Of a stretch of 31,156 nt of DNA, positions 22,439 through 30,872 are shown piece by piece. Origin of the DNA: Flavobacteriaceae bacterium UBA3078 (GTDB lineage Bacteria > Bacteroidota > Bacteroidia > Flavobacteriales > Flavobacteriaceae); the NCBI GenBank assembly GCA_002366675.1, contig DFBO01000191.1:1815-32970 (forward strand). Direction: 5' to 3'. Position 1 is the first letter of the stretch. Each line of letters opens with the position of its first letter. Under the pieces are notes generated by a model. That model saw only the letters and a list, made by a program, of their open reading frames with translations, searched no databases and had not been told where the DNA came from. Position numbers and translations under genes: made by a program.

Positions 22439-22912
22439 ATGAAAATAATTAAAAAGATATTATTGTTATTACTAATTGTATTTGTTATTGCTCAGTTTTT
22501 TGGACCAGAAAAAAATGAAGGTGAATTAGCAACGGTAGATGCTTTTTTAGCTGAAACAAATCCACCAGAAAACATTAAAACAATATTAAAGGAAAGCTGT
22601 TTTGATTGTCATACAGACGTCACTAGATATCCTTGGTATGGCAATATAACACCAGTAAATTATTGGATGGCAGATCATGTAAAGCATGGAAAAAAACATT
22701 TTAATATGTCTAATTGGGAAGGGAGTTCTGTCAAGAAAAAAGATCATAAGTTTGAAGAACTTATAGAAATGGTTGAAGAAAAGGAAATGCCATTGCCTTC
22801 GTATACTTGGACACATACAGAAGCTAAGTTGTCTGATGCTCAAATTAACGACATGCTTGAATGGGCTAAGCAAGTACGTTTTAAATATAGTTTAGAGCCA
22901 AAGCCTGAATAG
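22439..22912 (+). CDS. Haem-binding (CxxCH) domain protein
   Basis: A 157-residue exported protein. An N-terminal hydrophobic segment (about residues 4-20) acts as signal or anchor. The domain begins with ESCFDCHTDVTRYPWYGNITPVNYWMADHVKHGKKHFNMSNW, where Cys54-x-x-Cys57-His58 is a c-type haem attachment motif. MEEKEMPLPSYTWTHTEAKLSD follows and supplies a likely distal Met. This is the Haem_bd family, common in Bacteroidota and probably periplasmic. An electron-transfer or sensing role is possible but not shown. The gene ends 4 bp before the glycosyltransferase start, suggesting co-transcription. Confidence 0.88.
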   Translation: MKIIKKILLLLLIVFVIAQFFGPEKNEGELATVDAFLAETNPPENIKTILKESCFDCHTDVTRYPWYGNITPVNYWMADHVKHGKKHFNMSNWEGSSVKKKDHKFEELIEMVEEKEMPLPSYTWTHTEAKLSDAQINDMLEWAKQVRFKYSLEPKPE

Positions 22913-22916
22913 TTTT

Positions 22917-24149
22917 ATGAATAAAGAGTTACTTATTATTGGTTTTGTTTGGCCAGAGCCAAAAAGTTCTGCAGCTGGTAGTCGGATGTTGCAGATAATT
23001 CAGTTATTTCAATCGGATAATTACAACGTCACATTTGCCAGTCCATGTGCTAAAAGCGACAATGCCTTTAATCTTGAATCTATTGATGTAAAGCAAGTAG
23101 CAATTGAACTTAATCATTCTAGTTTTGATGATTTTGTTAAGAATTTAAATCCAAATGTGGTTTTGTTCGATCGATTTATGATGGAAGAACAATTTGGCTG
23201 GCGAGTTGCAGAGCAATGCCCAAATGCTTTACGAATATTAGACACCGAAGATTTGCATGGCTTACGAAAAGGAAGACAATTAGCTTTAAAGGATGGGAAA
23301 TCATTTGATTTAGAATGTCTGTTTAATGATACGTCTAAAAGGGAAATTGCAAGTATTTATAGATGCGATTTAAGCTTGATTATTTCTGAAGCCGAAATGG
23401 AATTTCTTAAATCAGATTTTAAAGTTCCTGATGCTCTTTTGTGTTATTTACCCTTTTTATTAGAGAAAATTTCTATTGCTGAAATTAGAAAACTTCCAGA
23501 TTTTCATTCAAGAGATCATTTTATAACCATCGGAAATTTTCTTCACGAACCCAATTATAACGCTGTTTTATATTTAAAGGAAACCATTTGGCCATTGATT
23601 AGAAAAAAAACACCAAAGGCAGAATGTCATGTTTATGGTTCTTATGCATCAGAAAAAGTAAATCAGTTGCATAATAAAAAAGAGGGTTTTTTAATGAAAG
23701 GCTTTGCTGAAGAAGTTTCTAAAGTTATGCAAGAAGCTAAAGTATGTTTGGCTCCAATACGTTTTGGTGCTGGATTAAAAGGAAAATTAATTGATGCCAT
23801 GCAGCATGGAACTCCTTGTGTCACTACAAGTGTTGGAGCAGAAGGAATGTTTGGTAATCTTGAGCCTAATGGTTTTGTAGAGAATGATCCACAGGAATTT
23901 GTAAATAAATGTGTTGCTCTATATGAGGATGACATACTTTGGAAAGAAAAACAGCAAAACGGCTTTGAAATTATTGACAAGCGCTTCCAAGAGGCTGAAT
24001 TTAAGAGCATATTTCTTAATAGAGTAGGAGAAATAACGAAACAGTTAAGCAAGTATCGAATAAACAATTTTACAGGGCAAATGCTTCAGCATCAAAGTAT
24101 GCAAAGCACTAAATATATGAGTAAATGGATTGAGGTGAAGAATAAATAA
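22917..24149 (+). CDS. GT-B-fold glycosyltransferase (GT4-like)
   Basis: A 410-residue cytosolic protein. The N-terminal lobe starts LLIIGFVWPEPKSSAAGSRMLQIIQLF, with the P.....AA..R pattern of GT-B acceptor lobes. The C-terminal lobe (about residues 195-350) holds FITIGNFLHEPNYNAVLYLKETIWPLI and AEVSKVMQEAKVCLAPIRFGAGLKGKLIDAMQHGTPCVTTSVGAEGM, the glycine-rich nucleotide-sugar motif. The donor and acceptor are unknown. No membrane segment is visible. It follows the haem-binding gene after 4 bp and converges with the thioredoxin-fold gene, the stops being 4 bp apart. No surface-polysaccharide cluster surrounds it. Confidence 0.85.
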   Translation: MNKELLIIGFVWPEPKSSAAGSRMLQIIQLFQSDNYNVTFASPCAKSDNAFNLESIDVKQVAIELNHSSFDDFVKNLNPNVVLFDRFMMEEQFGWRVAEQCPNALRILDTEDLHGLRKGRQLALKDGKSFDLECLFNDTSKREIASIYRCDLSLIISEAEMEFLKSDFKVPDALLCYLPFLLEKISIAEIRKLPDFHSRDHFITIGNFLHEPNYNAVLYLKETIWPLIRKKTPKAECHVYGSYASEKVNQLHNKKEGFLMKGFAEEVSKVMQEAKVCLAPIRFGAGLKGKLIDAMQHGTPCVTTSVGAEGMFGNLEPNGFVENDPQEFVNKCVALYEDDILWKEKQQNGFEIIDKRFQEAEFKSIFLNRVGEITKQLSKYRINNFTGQMLQHQSMQSTKYMSKWIEVKNK

Positions 24150-24153
24150 ACAC

Positions 24154-24711
24154 TTAATTCTTCCACTTAATATTACAGCCAATACTTGGTTTTTGGGTAG
24201 TTAAATTTTCCTTGTCTTCAATAATGCAATTTAATGCATAACGTAAATCTGTTCCTGTTACTGGAATATCATTTCCAGGTCTTGAATTGTCTAACTGACC
24301 TCTATAAGTTAATTTTAAACCTTGGTCAAACACATAAAAATCTGGTGTACAAGCAGCATCGTAATCTTTAGCAACTTGCTGTGTTTGGTCGTATAAATAT
24401 GGAAATATAAAGCCTTGTTCTATAGCATTCGCTTTCATATTTTCTGGAGAATCTTCTGGGTAATTTTCAACATCATTACTTGAAATAGCAATAAAATTAA
24501 TGCCTTTGCTTTTGTAATCTTTGGCAAGTTGGCTTAATTCGTTATTCACATGTTTAACAAAAGGACAATGATTGCAAATAAACATGATAACCGTTGCATG
24601 TAATCCTTTTAGTTTTTCTAAAGAATAGTTTTCCCTAGAAACTGTGTCTACAAGTTTAAAATAAGGAGCTTGAGTTCCTAAAGGAAGCATATTTGAAGGT
24701 GTTCTTGCCAT
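24154..24711 (-). CDS. Thioredoxin-fold (AhpC/TSA-type) protein
   Basis: A 185-residue protein of the short redoxin class. LGTQAPYFKLVDTVSRENYSLEKLKG leads into the thioredoxin fold. The active-site motif is Cys46-Asn-His-Cys49 in MFICNHCPFVKHV, placed as in thioredoxins. The loop CTPDFYVFDQGLKLTYRGQLD carries the cis-proline equivalent. No signal peptide is visible, so it should be cytosolic. It could act as a thiol reductase or peroxidase; the CxxC layout favours reductase. Homologues in Bacteroidota are annotated thioredoxin family protein. It is convergent with the glycosyltransferase gene and divergent from csaA. Confidence 0.88.
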   Translation of the reverse strand: MARTPSNMLPLGTQAPYFKLVDTVSRENYSLEKLKGLHATVIMFICNHCPFVKHVNNELSQLAKDYKSKGINFIAISSNDVENYPEDSPENMKANAIEQGFIFPYLYDQTQQVAKDYDAACTPDFYVFDQGLKLTYRGQLDNSRPGNDIPVTGTDLRYALNCIIEDKENLTTQKPSIGCNIKWKN

Positions 24712-24861
24712 ATTTTTTTATTTTCAGTATAAATATAAATTAATAATTTAGAAGCATTAGCCCAAATCAGATTCAATTACTTGGATATACTTATATTGCA
24801 ACTAATTTAATTAATCAAAGTTTTCTTTAATAATTATTTTCTTTAATTTAAATATATATCA

Positions 24862-25197
24862 ATGAGCGACATAATACAATTCGAAGATTTTGTAAAAGTT
24901 GATTTGCGTGTAGGAACTATTCTGGAAGTAGCAGATTTTCCCGAAGCTCGAAATCCAGCATATCAATTAGTAATTGATTTTGGAGAATTAGGTATTAAAA
25001 AGACATCTGCTCAAATTACAACCTTATATAAAAAAGAAGATTTGCTACATAAACAAATTGTAGCTGTAGTAAATTTCCCGAAAAAGCAAATTGCTTCTTT
25101 TATGAGTGAATGCCTTGTTTTAGGAGCAGTAAACGGGAAAGATGTTATTCTTTTAAATCCTGAAACTAAAATTAAAAACGGTTCACCTGTTTTATAA
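24862..25197 (+). CDS. csaA: CsaA-type tRNA-binding protein
   Basis: A 111-residue protein that is almost the full OB-fold module of the tRNA-binding domain family: FEDFVKVDLRVGTILEVADFPEARNPAYQLVIDFGELGIKKTSAQIT, then LLHKQIVAVVNFPKKQIASFMSECLVLGAV. The length and the motif KTSAQITxxY match Bacillus CsaA, a dimeric tRNA-binding protein also described as a chaperone. It is cytosolic. It starts a tight three-gene run: the BASS transporter begins 3 bp after its stop, and the acyltransferase overlaps the transporter gene. Confidence 0.9.
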   Translation: MSDIIQFEDFVKVDLRVGTILEVADFPEARNPAYQLVIDFGELGIKKTSAQITTLYKKEDLLHKQIVAVVNFPKKQIASFMSECLVLGAVNGKDVILLNPETKIKNGSPVL

Positions 25198-25200
25198 TGT

Positions 25201-26115
25201 ATGTTAGAACTAGACGATGTAAAAATTAATTTCGATAGCCATGAACTTTGGGTTTTAAACATAGCACTTGCAGTTATTATGTTTGGTGTGGCTCTAGGAA
25301 TAAAATTAGACGATTTTAAAAGACTATTTAAGCAACCCAAACTTGTTCTAATTGGAGTGTTGTTGCAATTTGTATTGTTGCCATTTGTTACTTTTTTACT
25401 TATTATAATTATAAAACCACAGCCAAGTATTGCGCTTGGAATGATGATGGTTGCAGCTTGTCCTGGAGGAAATATTTCTAATTTCATGACGCATCTTGCT
25501 AATGGAAACACAGCGTTGTCCATTAGTCTAACAGCTGTAGCCACTTTTATAGCTGTTTTTATGACACCTTTTAACTTTCAATTTTATGGGTATTTGTACG
25601 AGCCAACTTCTTTGTTATTACAGCAAGTAGAATTAAACCCGTTTGAGCTTTTAAAATTAGTAACATTAATACTAGGTATTCCATTAATTCTAGGCATGCT
25701 TTTTAGGGCTAAATACGAAAAGCTTGCTATTCTAATTTCAAAGCGATTGAAACCACTTTCCATATTGGTATTTATAGTTATAGTCATTATAGCTTTTACA
25801 AATAATTTAGAAGTTTTTAATAACTACGCTCATAATGTTATAGGTATTGCAATTCTCCATAACATAATAGCTATTTTGCTTGGTTTCACTATTGCTAGAG
25901 CCTTTAAGTTGTCTTTTGAGAACCAGAAAACTTTGGCTATTGAAACTGGAATTCAGAATTCTGGATTGGGCTTATTGCTTATCTTTACATTTTTCGAAGG
26001 GTTAGGAGGTATGGCTATTATGGCAGCATTTTGGGGTGTTTGGCATATTATTTCAGGCTTAATAATTTCTTATTATTGGTCTTATAAAGAAAATAAAATA
26101 TTAGAAACTTCTTGA
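25201..26115 (+). CDS. BASS-family sodium-coupled transporter
   Basis: A 304-residue integral membrane protein with about nine or ten membrane segments. Family hallmarks of the bile acid:sodium symporter superfamily are ALAVIMFGVALGIKLDDFKRL (about residues 22-42), MMVAACPGGNISNFMTHLANGNTALSISLTAVAT (about 82-115), and ETGIQNSGLGLLL (about 248-260). These are the discontinuous helices that bind sodium and substrate. The substrate is unknown; organic acids such as pyruvate or bile-acid-like compounds are typical. It lies between csaA and the acyltransferase and overlaps the latter by 4 bp at TTGA. Confidence 0.9.
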   Translation: MLELDDVKINFDSHELWVLNIALAVIMFGVALGIKLDDFKRLFKQPKLVLIGVLLQFVLLPFVTFLLIIIIKPQPSIALGMMMVAACPGGNISNFMTHLANGNTALSISLTAVATFIAVFMTPFNFQFYGYLYEPTSLLLQQVELNPFELLKLVTLILGIPLILGMLFRAKYEKLAILISKRLKPLSILVFIVIVIIAFTNNLEVFNNYAHNVIGIAILHNIIAILLGFTIARAFKLSFENQKTLAIETGIQNSGLGLLLIFTFFEGLGGMAIMAAFWGVWHIISGLIISYYWSYKENKILETS

Positions 26116-27143
26116 AAAAACTTTGGTTACATACTGTTAGAATATATTTAAAAATAGGATTGTTTTTCTATTACAAGAAAATTATTGTGGTTAAAGAGAA
26201 TATAGTTCCACAAGACAAGCCAATTTTATTTCTGTCAAACCACCAAAACGCATTGATCGATGCATTGTTAATTGCCACCACATCTGGAAGATTTTCTTAT
26301 TTTTTGACGCGAGCTAGTGTGTTTAAAAAGGTTTTTGTATCTAAACTGTTGCATAGTGTAAATATGCTTCCAGTTTATAGAATTAGAGATGGCTGGAGTA
26401 CAATTACTAAAAATAACTTTGTGTTTAAAAAATGCACAGAAAAACTAAAACAAAATCAAGCAGTTACTCTTTTTCCTGAAGGCAATCATCATATTAATAG
26501 AACGGTTAGACCATTAAGTAAAGGGTTTACTAGAATAATTTTTGAATCGTTAAGCACGTATCCAGATTTAGATTTACAATTAATCCCAATTGGTGTTAAC
26601 TATAAGTGTGGAACAGCTTTTGGTGATAGTGTGGCATTATATTATGGTAAACCAATCTCTGCTAAAAAGATGGTTACTAATTTTTCTAATGAAGAGGTTG
26701 TTGCTTTAAAACGAATTGTTCAAGAAAAAATTAAAGGCTTAACAACACACATAGATAGTGAATTATATAATGAAACTATTGCGAAATTGAATAGTTTGCA
26801 GGTCGATTTTTTAAATCCGAAAGAAGTGAATAAGTGTCTTGATTCAAACTTTCAACAATGTGAAACTAAGCAAATAGAAACTAAAAATTGGGTCAAAGAA
26901 TTCTTTAAAATCCTACTGGTTGTAAGCCTGTTTTTGCCTGTTGCTATTTGGAAATATTACATAAAATCTAAAATAGAAGAAGTTGAGTTTGTGGCAACTT
27001 TTAGGTTTGCATTCGCGATTACCTTAGTGCCAGTCTGGGTATTGATTATTAGTGTCTTAGTTTCTGTTATGTTTAGTATTAATATAGGATTGATTTATTG
27101 TTTGAGTGTTTTGATTATTGCGTTATTAAGTGTCAAACTCTAA
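26112..27143 (+). CDS. PlsC-type phospholipid/glycerol acyltransferase
   Basis: A 343-residue membrane protein that transfers acyl groups to glycerol-phosphate-type acceptors. It starts with TTG at 26112, overlapping the TGA of the transporter gene (TTGA). The first in-frame ATG falls after the active site, so TTG must be used. Motif one is SNHQNALIDALL with His46 and Asp52. Five residues separate them, one more than the usual HX4D, a variant also familiar from Bacteroidota homologues. FPEGNHHINR (motif three) and IPIGVNY (motif four) follow. Two to three C-terminal membrane helices (about 265-343) are present. It is terminated by a strong hairpin. Confidence 0.9.
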   Translation: MKKLWLHTVRIYLKIGLFFYYKKIIVVKENIVPQDKPILFLSNHQNALIDALLIATTSGRFSYFLTRASVFKKVFVSKLLHSVNMLPVYRIRDGWSTITKNNFVFKKCTEKLKQNQAVTLFPEGNHHINRTVRPLSKGFTRIIFESLSTYPDLDLQLIPIGVNYKCGTAFGDSVALYYGKPISAKKMVTNFSNEEVVALKRIVQEKIKGLTTHIDSELYNETIAKLNSLQVDFLNPKEVNKCLDSNFQQCETKQIETKNWVKEFFKILLVVSLFLPVAIWKYYIKSKIEEVEFVATFRFAFAITLVPVWVLIISVLVSVMFSINIGLIYCLSVLIIALLSVKL

Positions 27144-27154
27144 AGAATTATAAT

Positions 27155-27187
27155 AAAAAAGCCATTACAATTTGTAATGGCTTTTTT
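27155..27187. terminator. Strong bidirectional intrinsic terminator
   Basis: AAAAAAGCCATTAC (27155-27168) pairs with GTAATGGCTTTTTT (27174-27187), a long perfect stem with a small loop and flanking A- and T-runs. It is shared by the acyltransferase gene on + and the DUF3276 gene on -. Confidence 0.93.
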
Positions 27188-27205
27188 TAAAGATTATTTA
27201 TTTTT

Positions 27206-27589
27206 TTAAATATCGTCAAAATCTACATCTGTAAATTTTTCTGTAGAATTATCCTCAGATTTAACTTCAGTTGAGTCAGACTCATATTCTTTTTTAAAGT
27301 CCTTTTGGTGACGTTCACTAATTACTTCATCTCCTTTTTCATCGATAATGTAATCAGTCATCTCTCTTAGAATGGTATTAAATTCAGTAAAATCTTCTTT
27401 ATATAAATAGATTTTATGTTTTTTATAATGAAATGAACCATCATCATTCGTAAATTTCTTACTTTCAGTAATAGTTAAATAGTAGTCTCCTGCTTTTGTA
27501 GATCTTACATCAAAGAAATATGTTCTTCTTCCTGCTCTTAATACTTTTGAAAAAATCTCTTCTTTCTCCATCATGTCATTATTATTCAT
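27206..27589 (-). CDS. DUF3276 / PUR-alpha-like nucleic-acid-binding protein
   Basis: A 127-residue cytosolic protein. Residues about 8-90 match DUF3276, the bacterial PUR-repeat family: EEIFSKVLRAGRRTYFFDVRSTKAGDYYLTITESKK, then HYKKHKIYLYKEDFTEFNTILREMTDYI. PUR folds bind single-stranded DNA or RNA and dimerise. The C-terminal third is acidic and disordered (EYESDSTEVKSEDNSTEKFTDVDFDDI). It stands alone with its own terminator. The 150-bp gap upstream shows no feature I can name. Confidence 0.92.
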   Translation of the reverse strand: MNNNDMMEKEEIFSKVLRAGRRTYFFDVRSTKAGDYYLTITESKKFTNDDGSFHYKKHKIYLYKEDFTEFNTILREMTDYIIDEKGDEVISERHQKDFKKEYESDSTEVKSEDNSTEKFTDVDFDDI

Positions 27590-27739
27590 AATCGTATTGT
27601 TGTTAATTATTGTTCATCAAAAATCTAAAAAAAACATTTACTAACCAACATTTTATCATATTTCTTTTAATCTATTTGTGTTTTTAAAAGATTAAAGCTT
27701 TAACACCTTCTAATAATGAACGCATTAGATATTGTAATA

Positions 27740-29497
27740 TTAGTTGTTTGTAGTCTCACTTAATTGCTTTAAATAAAGATCTTTATAGTAACCTTCTGTG
27801 TTAATTAACACGTCATGACTACCAGATTGGACAATTCTACCTTCATCTAATACAATTATTTGATCAGTGTTTTTAACAGAAGAAACTCTATGACTTACTA
27901 TAATGGTTGTTTTTCCTTCTGCTAATGTGTTTAAGTGTTTCAGTATTTTTTCTTCGGTTTCTGTATCGACTGCTGAAAGAGAATCATCAAGGAGTAATAT
28001 TCTTGGATCCTTTATAATCGCTCTTGCAATAGAAATTCGTTGTTTTTGTCCACCAGAAAGTGTGATGCCTCTTTCGCCTAAAACTGTTTCATATTGGTTA
28101 TTGAAATCGACAATATTTTTATGTACTTGAGCATATTTTGCAGCTTGAATAACCTCTTCATTTGTAGCATCTTCTTTTCCAAATTTAATATTGTTTTTTA
28201 TGGTATCTGAAAATAAAAATGCATCCTGAGGAACATAGCCAATACTGTTTCTTAAGCTTGATAAATTCAGATTTTTTATAGCTGTGTTATCTATTAAGAT
28301 GTTGCCTTTATCAATATCGTAAAGCCTACCTATTAAATCAAGGATAGTCGATTTTCCAGAGCCTGTTTTACCTATAATTGCTAAAGACTTTCCATGTTCT
28401 AATTTAAATGAAACTCCTTTTAATGCCTCAATATTGGTATCGTTATAAGTAAAGTAAACATTTTTAAATTCAATATTTCCCTTAATTTCAGAAGGCTCTG
28501 AAACAGTATTTTTAATTTCAGGAGTAATTTTTAAAAACTCATTTATTCGCTTTTGCGATGCTTCAGCTTGTTGAACAATAGAAGTTACCCAACCCACTGT
28601 AGCAACTGGCCAAGTAAGCATATTGACATAGATTATAAATTCTGCAATAGTTCCAAGACTCTCAATTTTGCCATCAATATATTGTAAACCACCTACATAA
28701 ATTACAAGCAAATTACTAATTCCAATTAGTAAAATCATCATGGGAAAAAACAAAGAACTTACTCGAACTAAGCGAAGTTGTTTCTCTTTGCTAGTTTGAG
28801 ATAAATCGTTAAATTTTTTAGATGTAATAGATTCTAATCCATAAGCTTTTATGATAGAAATGCCGCTAAAAGACTCTTGAGTTGAAGAGGATAAATGCGA
28901 TAAATACTCCTGAACAACCGTACTTCTTTTATGTATTTCTTTACTCAATTTGTAAATAATTGCAGATAAAATTGGTAGTGGCAATACAGTATATAAGGTT
29001 AAAGTTGGAGCTTCATTAAACATATAAATTAAAGCTATAACAAAAAGAGTAACCGTATTGATGCTATACATGATGGCTGGACCTACATACATTCTTACAC
29101 GACCTACATCCTCACTAATTCGGTTCATTAAATCGCCAGTCTTATTGTTTTTATAGAATTTTAATGACAGTTTTTGATAATGCTGATAGATTTCATTTTT
29201 TAAATCGAACTCTATATAACGAGATATGTTAATTAAAGTTTGACGCATAAAAAAGGTTAGAATTCCTGCAATAAGAGCTGCGCCAATAATGTAGAGGATT
29301 GCTACAGCTAGTTCCGTTTTAAAAGCTTCCTTTGTTATGGATCCATTTAAACCGTTTTCAATAGCAGTAAATATTTTTTTCACATAACGTGGAGTGAATA
29401 GTAAAAATATTCTAGCAATAATAGTAATAATAATCCCTACAATTAGTTTGTATTTGTATTTTAAAAAGTACTTATTTAGGTGCTTTAATTCTTTCAT
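27740..29497 (-). CDS. ABC exporter half-transporter with Asp in Walker B
   Basis: A 585-residue protein fusing a six-helix exporter membrane domain (about residues 15-315) to an ATPase (about 340-580). Walker A is GKTGSGKST (376-384), the Q-loop is in YVPQDAFLF, the signature is LSGGQ (480-484), Walker B is ILLLDDSLSAVD (500-511), and the switch is His536. The catalytic Glu after Walker B is replaced by Asp505 (DDSLSAVD), as in the degenerate half of heterodimeric exporters such as TM287 and YheI. No partner gene lies beside it: its neighbours are DUF3276 and the dehydrogenase. The substrate is unknown; lipids or drugs are typical for the family. Confidence 0.92.
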   Translation of the reverse strand: MKELKHLNKYFLKYKYKLIVGIIITIIARIFLLFTPRYVKKIFTAIENGLNGSITKEAFKTELAVAILYIIGAALIAGILTFFMRQTLINISRYIEFDLKNEIYQHYQKLSLKFYKNNKTGDLMNRISEDVGRVRMYVGPAIMYSINTVTLFVIALIYMFNEAPTLTLYTVLPLPILSAIIYKLSKEIHKRSTVVQEYLSHLSSSTQESFSGISIIKAYGLESITSKKFNDLSQTSKEKQLRLVRVSSLFFPMMILLIGISNLLVIYVGGLQYIDGKIESLGTIAEFIIYVNMLTWPVATVGWVTSIVQQAEASQKRINEFLKITPEIKNTVSEPSEIKGNIEFKNVYFTYNDTNIEALKGVSFKLEHGKSLAIIGKTGSGKSTILDLIGRLYDIDKGNILIDNTAIKNLNLSSLRNSIGYVPQDAFLFSDTIKNNIKFGKEDATNEEVIQAAKYAQVHKNIVDFNNQYETVLGERGITLSGGQKQRISIARAIIKDPRILLLDDSLSAVDTETEEKILKHLNTLAEGKTTIIVSHRVSSVKNTDQIIVLDEGRIVQSGSHDVLINTEGYYKDLYLKQLSETTNN

Positions 29498-29553
29498 TTA
29501 AGGTATTGAAACAGATAAAGTTTTTAACAATTTCGCAATTTAACATCAATAAT

Positions 29554-29585
29554 TTTGTGTAAACCTTATTAATGGATTAATTTTG
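29554..29585 (+). promoter_or_regulatory. Promoter of the amino-acid dehydrogenase gene
   Basis: TTTG at 29554-29557 and TAATTTTG at 29578-29585 are separated by 20 bp, a full match to the Bacteroidota housekeeping promoter. The start codon lies 54 bp downstream, at 29639. Confidence 0.75.
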
Positions 29586-29638
29586 CGCGTTGTTTTTAAA
29601 AATAGATAAAAACAACTTAACATTAAATATTTTAACAA

Positions 29639-30742
29639 ATGGTTACAGACGTTATAAACGCAAACGAACTTCACAAAGTTGATCCAGTATTTGGACAACT
29701 TTCATTCGATAATCATGAACAGGTTGTGTTTTGCAACGACAAAGATACAGGATTAAAAGCAATAATAGGAATCCATAATACTGTATTAGGTCCAGCTCTT
29801 GGAGGTACAAGAATGTGGAACTATACGAATGAATGGGAAGCTTTAAATGATGCGCTTCGTTTATCAAGAGGAATGACTTTTAAATCTGCTATTACTGGAT
29901 TAAATCTAGGTGGAGGAAAAGCCGTTATTATTGGTGATGCTAAAACTCAAAAAACACCTGAATTAATGAAAAAATTCGGAGAATTTGTTCATTCATTAAG
30001 TGGAAAATATATTACTGCAGAGGATGTTGGAATGGAAACATCAGACATGGATTTAGTAAGACAAGTAACACCTTATGTTACTGGTATTTCTGAAGAGTTA
30101 GGTGGAGCAGGAAATCCTTCTCCTATAACTGCTTATGGTGTTTTTATGGGTATGAAAGCTGCTGCTAAATATAAATTTGGATCAGACGTTTTAGAAGATA
30201 AAAATGTGTTTGTGCAAGGTATAGGAAATGTTGGCGAAGCTCTTGTAGAACATTTAGTAGATGAAGGAGCTAAAGTAACTATTTCAGACCTAAATCAAGA
30301 ACGTTTAGAAGAAGTAAGAAAAAAATATGGTGTAACTATTTATGGTGGTAGCGATTTATATTCAGAAGACATGGATATTTATGCACCTTGTGCTCTTGGA
30401 GCAACTATAAACGATGATACCATTTATAAAATAAAAGCTAAGGTTATTGCAGGAGCAGCAAACAATCAATTAGCTATAGAGCAAAAACATGGTAAAATTC
30501 TTCAAGAAAGAGACATTGTTTATGCGCCAGATTTCTTAATCAATGCTGGAGGTATTATTAATGTTTATGCAGAATTAGAAGGTTACGATAAAAAAGAAAT
30601 AATGCGTAAAACAGAGAATATTTATAACACAACATTAGAGATTTTAGCTAATGCTAAAACGCATAACATTACAACGAATCATGCTGCATTAAATATTGCT
30701 CAAAATAGAATTGAAACAAGAAAAAGGGAGAATAAGAGATAA
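29639..30742 (+). CDS. Leu/Glu/Phe/Val-type amino-acid dehydrogenase
   Basis: A 367-residue NAD-dependent enzyme that oxidatively deaminates an amino acid to a 2-oxo acid and ammonia. The N-terminal catalytic domain has GPALGGTRMW (51-60), GMTFKSAITGLNLGGGKAVIIGD (78-100) with Lys82 and Lys94 at the positions of the leucine dehydrogenase substrate and catalytic lysines, and AEDVGM. The Rossmann domain has FVQGIGNVGEALVEHL with GIGNVG at 194-199. LeuDH is the closest fit by length and by GGTRMW. Phenylalanine or valine dehydrogenase cannot be excluded. It runs from its own promoter to a hairpin terminator and is monocistronic. Confidence 0.92.
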   Translation: MVTDVINANELHKVDPVFGQLSFDNHEQVVFCNDKDTGLKAIIGIHNTVLGPALGGTRMWNYTNEWEALNDALRLSRGMTFKSAITGLNLGGGKAVIIGDAKTQKTPELMKKFGEFVHSLSGKYITAEDVGMETSDMDLVRQVTPYVTGISEELGGAGNPSPITAYGVFMGMKAAAKYKFGSDVLEDKNVFVQGIGNVGEALVEHLVDEGAKVTISDLNQERLEEVRKKYGVTIYGGSDLYSEDMDIYAPCALGATINDDTIYKIKAKVIAGAANNQLAIEQKHGKILQERDIVYAPDFLINAGGIINVYAELEGYDKKEIMRKTENIYNTTLEILANAKTHNITTNHAALNIAQNRIETRKRENKR

Positions 30743-30767
30743 TTCTTTAAAATAATATTATTTTTGC

Positions 30768-30800
30768 GAGGCGAAAGTTAGTTCTAACTTTCGCCTCTTT
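30768..30800 (+). terminator. Hairpin terminator after the dehydrogenase gene
   Basis: GAGGCGAAAGTTAG (30768-30781) is an exact inverted match to CTAACTTTCGCCTC (30784-30797). The stem is very strong, with a short T3-AATT tail. A TATTTTTG sequence (30759-30766) directly before it resembles a -7 element and may be coincidental. Confidence 0.75.
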
Positions 30801-30872
30801 AATTAAAATAGATTGTTTCTATCTAAAAAATAGAATTCAAGAATAAATTAATTTTTTAAGTTCTTTAAATAT

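Noticed and set aside
23663..24067. 134-codon ORF on the - strand within the glycosyltransferase gene
   Set aside because: It is a shadow of the conserved nucleotide-sugar-binding region, with no recognisable domain.
25011..25544. 177-codon ORF on the - strand opposite csaA and the BASS gene
   Set aside because: The + strand carries two strongly supported conserved proteins; the antisense frame is open by chance from their codon bias.
30759..30766. TATTTTTG as the nusB promoter
   Set aside because: A very strong terminator hairpin follows within 2 bp, and no TTTG lies at -33, so it is more likely a chance match.
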